Assembly: GCA_018340375.1 (NCBI GenBank)
Contig: JAFFJZ010000001.1
Coordinates: 55,668,001-55,732,000, forward strand
Direction: 5' to 3'
Source of the DNA: Gonatopus flavifemur
Lineage: Eukaryota; Arthropoda; Insecta; Hymenoptera; Dryinidae
Length of the DNA: 64,000 bases
Positions 46,901 to 58,400 of the stretch are shown here, in pieces. The stretch's first letter is position 1, and every line of letters starts with the position of its first letter. A program made the translations under genes and the position numbers. The notes below the pieces were generated by a model. That model searched no databases, was not told where the DNA came from, and saw only the letters and a list, made by a program, of their open reading frames with translations.

Positions 46901-49900
46901 GCATCGGAGACCGGGATTCTCAAATTTTGTGAACATTTTCATCAAACTCACAAATTTCGTGAAGCGCATCCCAAAGTTTGCGAAATACCATTCAATTCGA
47001 TTAATAAATATCAATTATCGATACACAAAGAATCGAATGGATACGTGATAATTATGAAAGGTAAGTTCAGAGTGAATTCCCTCTTTTTTTCAAATTCAAT
47101 TCATATCTTGGAAGTATCGTTCGATGTAAAAAGAAGAGAAAAATATATTATAAGGTGCTCCAGAGGTGGTACTAGATCTCTGCACAACTATGTTGACGTC
47201 GAACGGTGATACGAAACCCATGACTCCGCCGGATCTTGAAACATCAAAACGAGCGTGTACGGAATTGGGTTACCTCGGAGAACGTGTTCTAGCGTACTGT
47301 GATTTATCTTTGCCAGGTGCAACTTACGGTCCAACGTATAAATTCAACACTCAATCATCTGCAGAATACAATTTCCCCACGAAGGATTACAGATTTGTGG
47401 GATTTGTGAGTCTGATAGATCCGCCGAGACCCGCGGTCCCGGACGCAGTTCATAAATGCCGAACCGCAGGAATCAAAGTGATTATGATAACGGGAGATCA
47501 CCCGGTAACCGCCTTGGCGATCGCTAAAAAGGTGGGAATCATAAGCGAAAGTAGCGAAACTAAATATGAAAGAGCAATTTTACAAAACAAGTCTTATTCG
47601 CAAATAACCGACGTAAAAAGTGACGCAATTATCGTAACTGGAACTGAATTGAGAAGTATGTCGTCCGATGATTTGGACAACATCATTCGAGATTACGAAG
47701 AAATAGTTTTCGCTCGTACGTCGCCTCAACAGAAGCTAATTATAGTAGAGAGTTGTCAAAGACTTGGAGAGATAGTTGCAGTTACCGGAGACGGAGTTAA
47801 CGATTCCCCCGCTTTGAGACAAGCGGATATTGGAATTGCCATGGGCATCAACGGTTCGGACGTCGCAAAAAATGCGGCCGATATGATATTGATGGACGAC
47901 AATTTTGCTTCGATAGTTTTCGGAGTCGAAGAAGGTAGATTGATATTTGACAATTTGAAAAAATCTATAGCGTACACTCTGACTTCGAGTGTTCCAGAAA
48001 TGCTTCCGATGCTCAGCAGCATCATATTTGGAATCCCTTTGCCTTTTGTGCTGGAAATGGTTCTCTGTATCGATATAGGAACAGATCTGATACCGGCTAT
48101 AGCTTTGGCTTATGAAAAACCAGAATCGAATATTATGCGCCGAGCGCCCAGGAACCCTAAATGGGACAGACTCGTTAACAAACGTCTCATTTCCATTACT
48201 TACGGACAAATAGGAATGACGCAGTCCGTGGCTGGGTTTTATACTTATTTTATGATTATGATGTGTTATGGGTTTTTTCCTGGTCGTTTGTTAGGTTTGA
48301 GAATAGAATGGGAAAACAAATCGATCAACGATTTGAAAGATTCTTACGGTCAAAATTGGACTTACGAGGATAGAACGGCATTATTGAATATCGCGCGTAC
48401 CGGATATTTTATCTCCATTGTTATAACTCAGATGATAGATTTGGTCATGTGTAAAACTAGACTTAATTCTATATTCCAACAGGGAATGGATAATTGGGTG
48501 GTCAATTTTGCTTTTGTTTTCGAAATTATTTTGACGGCACTGTTGCTGTATATCCCGGGCACTGAAAATGTATTCAAGACTATGCCTTTGAAAGCTTTTT
48601 GGTACTGGCCCTGTTTACCTCTTGGCTTTTGTCTTTGGTTATACGATGAATTGAGGAGATTAAACATAAGAATGAATCCAAAAGGTATTATAGCCGAAGA
48701 AACTTATTATTGATTTGATATTTTATGTCCCGTGTTGCACACGATTGTATCACGAATATCACAGTTTTTTTGGAACAATTTTTCAATAACTTCAGTATCA
48801 ATACTGAATTAATGCTTCTATCAATGTTATAAGACAAGCGATCTGTTCAAGATTGATTGATTCGTTCATAAAGTTGTGTTGTGATTTTCAAATCCATCAT
48901 TATCGATCTGAGAATGAAACATATAATTTCAGTAACAAAAGTGAGTTTATAAGCAAAGCTTCGAATTATGAAAGATTTTGAAATATAATTCTTGGGTTGA
49001 AAAATTCAATGAATTATGTGTTATAGAACTGAACGTAAACCAATTTTGAAAACCTGCTAGTTTAAGAATAATTAGTTGTGTTTTATTTGATTGTCAAATG
49101 TAATCACTTACATAACGTATTAATTCTAATCGATTAATTATCGCAGTATTTTCAAATGAAACTAAAAGTGATAATTAAGATTTTCTCGTTAAAAAAGAAG
49201 TTACAGTTGTATTTTGAATATTTTTTTTTATATGAATACATTTTCTAGGCTTTCAAGTATCATCGTGCATGTTACTTACGGCAGAAGTGATGGTTCCCAG
49301 GATAGGTTCTGGTATTCGTCCTGCCTTTTTTAGTATTAAATCTAAAGAGCCCCCGTCCATGTATTCCATACATATACTTATTTCACCATCACTGTAATTA
49401 CATTAACTTGGATGATATCGTGATAACGATTAGTTAAGAATATTCTAATACAATTGATTTAATATCGAAATGTAAATATGTAACAATCATTCAAATACAT
49501 ACATATACATATTATATGATTAAATTGTGAAATTTCAGTCTACATAGTCGAATCATTCAAATGATGTATCATGAATACCGCAAAACTTTGGATAATCAGG
49601 TATAAAAGAATTCAATGACACTCTACAAACAAATCTCATTCTCAATCTACCGCTACCATCAACTTACCTATAAAAAGCACCATAAAATCCAACTATATGT
49701 GCAAAATTGCATTCGTGTAGAACTTTCAGCTCCCTAATAATTTGCTTCTTAATCGCAGGTTTGACCTCTAAATGTATAAGCTGAAATCATATTATGAATG
49801 AATCGATGAGATTCAATGAAAAGATGAAGATAAAATTGGATTTTATCATTTTTATGATAGCATTGAGAAGACCATTGTACTGTGATATACAAATTGTTTT

Positions 49901-51037
49901 TATGATGAAGCAATTTTTAACATAGTTATCTATACAGAAGATATTCTGAACATTTTGAATAATTATTTCAGAAGGTAAAATTGCACCTTGCATAAAAATT
50001 TTGCAAAGATATTTTTTATCATTTAGAATTTAAAAAATCAATTTTTACTTTTAATTAGTTTTCATTCTGTTTACAAGAGGCACAAAAACATGAATTTACT
50101 ACTCTGCATGTGAAGTTTTGACCAAAAAACAAATGTGAATTCTCGACATTTAGTGTGACAATTTCTCAAAAAGTGTTTAATTTTACAATCGTTTGTGAAT
50201 ACATCACATTCGGATTTAGCAATTTTCATCAACTACTCTGAAAATGACGATTTTCCCGATTTTGTGATAAATTTACAAACTTACTGGTAATATGATTTTA
50301 ATTTTCAGAGTAGTGTATTTGAAATTTTTTATAATCTCGAGTACTTTGACTTGGTATTTTTCTCTACATTCAGCGTAGTGATAATACAAAATCCTTCTCA
50401 AGTAGATTTACAATCAGAAATGTAAATCGATTTTTTGCAGTGCATGTGAAGATGTGAATGAAAGCTCATTTCAGGTTTTAGATTCAACAAATATTTTCAA
50501 GAAGAAAAGAATGAAAATTGCGAAAGTGTAAAGGATTATAACTTTCAATTCACAATTGGGAAACCATTGTGAAATCAATAGTTGAAGCGAATAAAATGAA
50601 ATCATAAGATTCTTACTTTTCTCGCCATAATAAGTCCATACTTTTTGTGTCTAACTTTCATAACAACACCACCATTACCAGCTCCCAATTCACCTAACTT
50701 TTCAAAGTCTTCGTCGCATAATTCACCAACTTTTTCCTTTTGTCCTAAAAAGCTCTCCAATCTTTTCCTCTGTTCTTCATCCATTTCTAGTTCTTCTAAT
50801 CTTTCTTGAATGGCATCTATGCTCATTTTGCCCATGACTCCGCTGTGACGAATAGAAAATATGAATTTCAAGAAAAAATACAACACGATATATTTTTTGT
50901 ATAAATTATAATTACTCTGGAATGACTGGAGGTTCCGAATACGTAGGCAAAGGTGGAACTGGTGGTGACGGAGACACCGCTGGAACTGGTTCTATCGAAC
51001 CAGGAGGCAGCGTCAGATTTAACTTGTTTTTTGACAT
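43989..51037 (-). CDS. Dsor1: Dual-specificity MAP kinase kinase (MEK1/2 orthologue, Downstream of raf1), 415 aa
   Basis: The eight coding exons are 51037-50916, 50842-50617, 49780-49668, 49391-49280, 45118-44942, 44857-44644, 44494-44328 and 44105-43989 (1,248 nt). The kinase phosphorylates the Thr-x-Tyr loop of ERK downstream of Raf. Visible features are an N-terminal basic/hydrophobic ERK-docking motif (KNKLNLTL), an NES-like helix ([18 protein letters not shown]), glycine loop GAGNGG (94-99), catalytic Lys116, HRD Asp209, DFG 227-229, and the two Raf-target serines at 237 and 241 in SMANS. The proline-rich insert typical of MEK (PIPPPDD... to SPRP) lies between subdomains IX and X and spans the exon 6/7 join. 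The length is normal for the family. The gene is divergent from su(f). Intron 4 (49279-45119, 4,161 bp) encloses an ATPase gene on the opposite strand. Confidence 0.97.
45397..48713 (+). CDS. Divergent Na+/K+-ATPase alpha-subunit paralogue (P2C-type ATPase), 1,023 aa, nested in the Dsor1 intron
   Basis: The exons are 45397-46150, 46223-46652, 46732-47060 and 47155-48713, separated by introns of 72, 79 and 94 nt; together they make 1,024 codons with stop. The start is the first in-frame ATG; the open frame upstream to 45295 has none. Visible features are actuator TGES (217-220), phosphorylation-site DKTGT (Asp374), the KGAPE ATP-site motif across the exon 3/4 join, GDGVND (716-721), cation-site acidic residues in VPE (M4), VPE (M5) and CIDIGTD (M6), the Q...D pair in M8, the beta-subunit contact SYGQ, and the C-terminal ETYY. 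It is therefore a full-length and probably active pump, clearly Na+/K+ rather than H+/K+ type. It differs from the highly conserved canonical insect subunit at many sites (PEIL for PEGL in M4; Ser for Asn next to the M5 Glu). It resembles the secondary, testis-biased alpha paralogues known in flies; that tissue role is inference. Confidence 0.95.
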
Positions 51038-52481
51038 TTGCAATTGAAGGTGATGAATATTTGTGGAGATGTTTTGTCTTTTTGTTTTAAATGAAACTTT
51101 GAGCGAAATACACTGTTCACCACTACCTTTCACACTAGAAACAAAATTTATTTTTCAATGGGGTAGGGCTTGAAACACTGCAAATGAATTATCTTTGTTT
51201 ATGTCACTGCAAAAACAAATGTGTTCAAGTATTTGATAAGAATCCGTATTTTCAAATACCGGATCGAGTGAACAAGTTTTTTTAATCAACCCTGGTTTGG
51301 TATTCTTGAAAAATAACACTTGACAACAGTATTCTTTATTAAGGACGTGTCAAAGAACTGTCAGAACACTTTGATTTTCATGAAACTTGAAAAATTGTAC
51401 GATTGATCGATTGATTTATAAAGACTTTTAAATTTATTTGGACTAACGGTTTCAAACTTGTGATTTATTATTGCAATTCATCATACGTTTGAATTGATTC
51501 AAAAGTCTTTTATAATAGTTACGCGAAAAAAGAAAAAAGAGGTTATGTCAACCATCCAGGGTACTGTTCTGAAACATTGACGGAGGTTTTTGCTATAGGG
51601 GTAGAGCTGTGTTGCCAGAAACAGGAATAACCCAGTTAGCACAAAAGTTCTAAAAGAGTTCTTTACGAATACATTCTGTTCATTATGAGCTCTTTTAGAA
51701 CTCTTGTGCTATGTGGGAAGTGGGCCGAGACCGAGATATATTGGTCATTCCAATCAACAGAAGTATTTGATTGAATGCAGGCCGTTGGATTTCAAAATTT
51801 CTGGTATTACTGGGGTAGAGTGTCGCAGGCCCTTAAAATCATGCGCCCGAAGTTACATAACTGCGAATAAAAAATTACGAATTTTAATATAAATCAATTA
51901 TTAGATACTTTTATACAATTTAAAAGTGAAATATGCTTTTGTTGACGTCTTATCATTGCTTTGAATCATATAAAAGTATATCGAATAATTGATTTTTACT
52001 AAAATTCATAATTTTTCAGAATATAGTCTTTAGGGATGCCAGAAATTTTGAGATCCAACGGCCTACATCCAATCAAATACTTTTGTTGATCGGAATGACC
52101 AATGTATTCCGGTCTCGGCGCTCTTGTTCCTTTGTTTCTGGCATCGCGCTTTCGGGATATTTCACCGTGACTCACTGTTGCCAGGTTGAGGGGAACTAGG
52201 GTTTTTTCATTGGTCATTCGATTCAATGGAGTCAATTCATTGATTCATTCCCTTGGAAATTCCCCTAACCAGGAAACTCTGGATATCGATTTCCCTGTTT
52301 GCTGGCTTCACGCAATGCGCAGAATCAAGCAAGTGTAGTCGTGTCGTGAGCATTCCTGGAAAAGATTATCTCTTTGTTGTGAAATTGATATTAATATAAA
52401 TAGAACTTTTCTTTTATGCCCAAACTTTCCATAAAAAATTGAATCTTTGTGTTTGCAGAACATCGAACTTTACAAATTAAG
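51038..52481. promoter_or_regulatory. Divergent intergenic region between Dsor1 and su(f)
   Basis: This is the 1,444-bp spacer between the two start codons, so it should hold both promoters or one bidirectional promoter. The su(f) side has a likely 5'UTR intron: donor GTGAGC at 52346 and acceptor TTTGCAG ending 52458, leaving a short leader before the ATG. The middle is filled by a large foldback repeat (51611-52123). No TATA box is evident near either gene. Confidence 0.6.
51611..52123. repeat. Large foldback (inverted-repeat) element in the Dsor1/su(f) spacer
   Basis: The outer ends TGCCAGAAACAGGAA and TTCCTTTGTTTCTGGCA are complementary. The main arm, starting GCCGAGACCGAGATATATTG near 51723, is repeated in reverse ending near 52120. 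The inner arms around 51875-51920 and 51965-52015 also pair. A smaller palindrome (about 51626-51720, arms around AGTTCTAAAAGAGTT) sits inside the left end, indicating a nested insertion. No open frame is present. Confidence 0.75.
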
Positions 52482-55400
52482 ATGGATGACGATAAAACAG
52501 AATTTGTAAGTATTTGTTAGAGTCGATGATGAAAAAAAATTGATGCATAACCTCAATTTTTGAGAAGCTCATTTCATAAATGATCCACAACAGGCTTTGT
52601 TTTGGGTACTCATAAAAATGATGTCATGTGACCAATTCAAATTAGTCACATGGTTCTACTGATAAATAAAATCTAAGAAGAAAAATTTGTACTGGTTTTT
52701 ACGTGCGGATAATTAACCACTTTTTCTTCTTTCTTATTCCATACAATTCCAACCGTTTCCACTGAAGTAATACGAAAACATGTTAATATATTTAATATTT
52801 CCTAATTTATATCAAATTATTTGATTTTTATATTTCAAGATATGTGGTTTTTGGTACCTCAAAAATCAAATTTTGTGTGAGTAGAAAAAGACATCATTAC
52901 TCAAGTACTGTTGATATATTTTTTTTATTTATATCCTGTGTGTTTTTATTGCTTCCTTGAATATTATTTGTCGTATGTTGCAATGAACCCAGTCACGTCA
53001 ACTTTTCGATATTACAGGATTGGGGAAATGAAAAGTTGCAGCGAGCTCAAAAGACAGTCGACGAATCTTCATATGATTTGGAAGCATGGAGTATTCTTAT
53101 ACGGGAGGCTCAAAATAGACCGATCACAGAAGTGAGACCTGTATTTGAGAAGCTTGTGACAGTGTTCCCCTCGGCTGGTCGTTATTGGAAAATATATATC
53201 GAGCAAGAGGTAATAAACAGTTCATCGAATATCATTTTGAATGTATAACCCCAATCAAACCCAGCCATAAGTCGATTTTCATAATTCTATGCAGCTATTT
53301 CTACAAGTTCCAAAATCAATTGCAACAAAAATAATTTCCATTTTTATCTGCTCACAAGCAGTTTCAAAATCATTAAACTCTTGTAGAAAATATTGCAAAC
53401 TAAAACCAATTCTTCATCATATTATGCTCCTGTTCTCACAAAATGTTCCATGTTTTAAAAATCATTCTACGTTGCTTGAAGAGCTTCTTTTTCATAATTA
53501 ACAATGTGATTGTAATTTATTTTCCTTGTTCTTCTTTATTTCAGATGAAAATGCGCAACTTTGAAAAAGTGGAAAAGGTATGTTAATCATAATTTAAGGT
53601 AATTTCAAATTTCTTCAAAACCCATCTATGTTGGTTATTACCAGTGAAGTTGTTCAATTAAATTTGTCATTCTATTTTTTTCCTCTCAAACAATAAAATC
53701 AAGTATTTATAGTCATGATAAGATTCCTATAAGATTTTTCGTTATTTTTTTTACATTATTCAGACAGAAAACTGAAAGTTTTGAAAATTCAGTTACATAT
53801 CTGTAGTGAATTATCATTGAAATGGTTTTTTATTTTCGGTAAATTGCTGTCAAATCTCTTTTTGAATTTGGTTTCTCTGGAGCGGATACGAGCGAGTTTT
53901 TCGGACTTTTCTTTCTGTCATATAAACGTGTTTTCCTCTAATCAACGTGCTTCCGTGGTAACGTTCGTATCCTCTTGATGAGTTTAAGAAAGAAAATTTA
54001 TCAGTGCTTTTGAGGATCCCTTTAAGACTAGGAAAAAACAAAGAATAGAGTTTTACTACACAACTACATTCATTTCTGCCGAGAGTAATTTTTTCACAAT
54101 AAAATTCAATAGTTTCAAATCCGTATCACTGTAGCTTCATTCCAAAATCCCATGAGTTTAAGATTAAAATCTAGAAAATTTCAGGATCTCTTTATTCAAG
54201 GCAGTAGAATCGCGAGCGTCAGGTTTTTTGTAGTATCTAGTAAGCACTGTAGTTGAAATATTTTTAATTGAATATATAGATAGGACTGTATATAATTATA
54301 CTATACAATGCCAACAATATTCACTTATTATATCTTGAGGTACATGTAATCGCACTCACATAGTTTTATCGATATCTGATTTGATCGAGCCAGTTTTATA
54401 GATATAACCAGTTGGATAGTCGAGAATCCCTGCATTTTTAATAGTCTTCTTTCACTCTCGCTGTGGAGGGTACTGCAGAATTTCTGAAAGTCATTCATAA
54501 ATGTTTCTCCTACATTCAACCGATGATGCTCGATTTTTAAATTCCTCAAAACACGAGAACACGAAAGTTGTTGATCATAATATCTTCATTTAGTTTCAGA
54601 ATACTCAGATATATTTTCAATACAGAATTTCTAAGTTGAAAGAAACATTCATAGTTGGCACGTTTTATATACAGAAATATAAAATACCAATTCATTGTAA
54701 TTTATGAGCAAGATTACAAGGATTTTTTCTCATCACTTGCTATTTAAACGTGTTGAGAATACGAAATGAAAATTTATAACATATCCAGTGATGGGTTCTT
54801 TGCATACTACTCAATCATTCAGCTATTCGATATATTATAAAACTTAGATATTTTTTAATTGAACAACCTTATACTAGTCAGTCCTAAAGTTCTAGATATA
54901 CCATCAGAACAGTATTGAATATTCAAGTACAATCGTATAATGTGATTTTAATTGCTTTACATATACTGTGAGGTGAATAAAAATACTTTACTTCACAACA
55001 AAGGAAATTATTTCATTGAATAATGACTGCTCTTTTGATATATTTGGGAGGTTGTTTTTCTCAGTCATATCATACAATAACTTCAAAATAGTTTTCATGA
55101 TTTTTTATTTTATTTAATCATTGTTCCGGACGATGAATCGAATAAGATTACCTTCCGAATGAACTGAAAAAGACAACTTTCTGAATATTGTAGCCTTATA
55201 TTCCTTCCTGCGACTTGTGTTTAAATTGTGTTTTGATAGCATCTAATATAATCACAAGGTGGTCGAAATTTTTTCCATTCAAATTTCAATTTAATATACT
55301 TTCTGTATAAACAACTCACATCTCTGAACAATTCGTACACACGGTTGCCATACGTTTGTCACAATCCTCGCGCATTATTTGAGCAATGAAAATTCATTGA

Positions 55401-58400
55401 AATTTGAACTTTTATATGAGAAAATTGTGTTTTCAGCCATTCTCAGGTGCGTAGAGTCGAATTTTCCGAAAACTCATTTCATATTCATTTCCAATTTCCC
55501 CTGCAACGGTAATTTTGACAGAAAGGAAGCAAACGCATTCCCATGATAACGCTGATAAAAAAGATTAACATGATAGACAATAATCTCATTAATACTTCAA
55601 CCAGTCAAAACGTATAATAGAAAGCTACTAAATCACTTGAACCCAGTTCAGTCAAAAACTTCCGCAGTTGGATCCCAGTTTACTTCGTTAATCATTGTAT
55701 TTGAAACACAAATGTTCATATTTAATTTCCAATGAAGCTTGATACAATTAAAGACAGTTACGGGTGATTTACGTATCGTGTTTCAATATTTCTCAAGCAG
55801 TTCAAGATTGCATAATACATCCCTCGACGTGAATTTGATTCATTTAAACAGATTTTGAAAAGATCGTTGTGAATATCAACGAGAACTCCCTTGAAAACCT
55901 TATACCCTACTTCGCTAATATTCGAGTGAGATTCACTCAAATTTAGCGAATATATCTACCAGAGGTAGTATAAAGTGATGAAATTTTCATCTTTTCGCAT
56001 CATCAAAATGAAAATAATGAAACAAAAAAAGCAATCCATCACTCTATGTTGCCTCGCGTTGTCTTGATTTTTTATAATGTTTTGGGATCGTTCATTTCTT
56101 GATCCCGCGTAGGTGTATGATTATTATAATATTACACGACCCCTGCTTGTAAAGAGAATAAATAAATCTTTTTTTGTTTCGAGGGGTTTATATGTTATGT
56201 TATTATTTATACAATATATTCATAAATTTACGTATATCCTATCTGAAAAATGATATGTCTTTCCACAATAAACCAGTCTATCGATGCATTTGTGCATTAT
56301 TATTTATTTCATCCCAATTGAAATTTATGAAAAATTATGTCACAACATTTTATTTGTAACACGGAAGAAGATTTGTAAAATAAATTTATTTATTCATAAT
56401 TGAATGATGTGACTTGAATGTTATTTTGATCTGTGAATAAACACACACACACAAAATAAAAAACAAAAACTTGCCTTGGTGGGTAAGTAAGGTGGTAGAT
56501 TAGTGTACGTTTTTGTGACGCCCAGCAGGATAAAATAATCATCCCCACATGAAAACTCTGACATTTTTAAAACGATTCTTTTCTCTGACAGCTTTTCCAA
56601 AGGTGCCTCATGAAAATCTTAAATATTGAATTGTGGAAACTTTACCTTTCTTATGTCAAAGAAACAAAGGCTAGTCTTGCTACGTATAAGTATGTACAAT
56701 CATTGAAATCCTTTATTTCCTTTCATATTATATTGATGATTTAGTTTGATACTCGGTGTACGTTATAAAGATGAATATGATTTTTCCAGAGAAAAAATGG
56801 CCCAGGCGTATGATTTTGCTTTGGATAAGATTGGAATGGATATTCATTCGTACAGTATATGGAATGATTACGTCATGTTTCTTAAAAGCGTCGAAGCGGT
56901 TGGTTCTTACGCGGAGAATCAAAAAATTAGCGCTGTACGCAAGGTAATTGACGATTTTCTGGATGATGCTGAAGTTTATTAAAGATTTAAGCCTCAGTTA
57001 CCCCACTGGGGTTTAAAGGGAACAAGTTCAAGAAACCATAGTATGTTTTTGATTCTGGGAAAAGCTTCATTTACTTGATTGCAAAGCACAACGAAAGGTT
57101 AACGAAAACATGCGAAAATATGTGGGGTAACTGAGGGTTAAAGATCTGAATCGTTTAGTGGGATGCTACTCAATCGATTCCCGGTGCTCTCTAAATTTCT
57201 TGGAGTGAAAATACTGCAAGTCCAACAAGAAAAAAGTTCCATTCTTGAAGAGTGAAATTTCAACCTTTTATAAGAGTAAAAATTCACTCTTCTTGGACTT
57301 ACAGTATTTTCACTCTTCAGGAGTGAATTTGAGCTCTAAGAAATTCAGAGAGTGCGAATGAAGCTACGTTTAATTGAAGGTTACGAGAACTGGCTGCTAG
57401 TTCTACGGCTGTCAGTTTCAGTTTCATGATTTTTTAGTCCTCTAAAAACATGTTGTTTTTTCAATACAGGTGTATCAACGAGGCGTTATAAATCCTATGA
57501 TAAATATGGAGCAATTATGGAAAGATTACATGGCATTCGAACAAAACATCAATCCAATTATCGCAGAAAAAATGGCGATCGAACGATCAAGAGATTACAT
57601 GAATGCGAGACGCGTAGCGAAAGAATTAGAAGCAGTGACGAGGGGTTTGAATCGGAGTGCTCCGAGTGTCCCACCAACTGGTCATCCGGATGAAGTGAAA
57701 CAGGTAATTCAATATCATTTGCCACGATAAGAAGTACTTTGAAAATAAATAATATCATGAATTGCAGGTAGAATTATGGAAGAAATATATTTCATGGGAA
57801 CAAAGTAATCCACTTAGAACGGAAGATACTTCACTTGTAGCACGAAGAGTAATGTTCGCAATTGAGCAATGTTTATTGTGTTTGGGTCATCACCCTGCGG
57901 TGTGGCATCAGGCTGCACATTTTTTAGAACTTAGCTCGAAAATATTAACAGAAAAAGGAGATGTAAATGCAGCTAAGAATTTAAGCGACGAAGCCGCTAC
58001 CATGTTCGAAAGAGCCACTAACACGTTATTATCCAAAAATATGTTATTATACTTTGCACATGCGGATTTCGAAGAGGGTCGAGTCAAATATGAAAAAGTG
58101 CATCAGATATATCAGAAATTCCTGGATATACCTGATATCGATCCCACTTTGGTTTGTATACATTCTTTTATACTCCATTCATCATTCTATATTGAAGAAA
58201 ATTGTTCTTCTAGTTATTTAATCGGAAGAATTGTATCAAATGGTTCAATTATGATATTGAAATATTTAATTTACAGGCCTATGTACAGTACATGAAATTT
58301 GCAAGGCGAGCAGAAGGTATCAAATCAGCACGAACAGTTTTCAAAAGAGCCAGAGAAGATTCAAGGTGTAAACATCATGTTTACGTGGCAGCAGCTTTAA

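Noticed and set aside
47736..48209. 157-codon minus-strand frame within the ATPase
   Set aside because: Shadow of the last ATPase exon; the sense protein has all family motifs here.
54328..54549. Minus-strand 73-codon frame in su(f) intron 3
   Set aside because: No domain, no splice context and AT-rich codon use like the surrounding intron.
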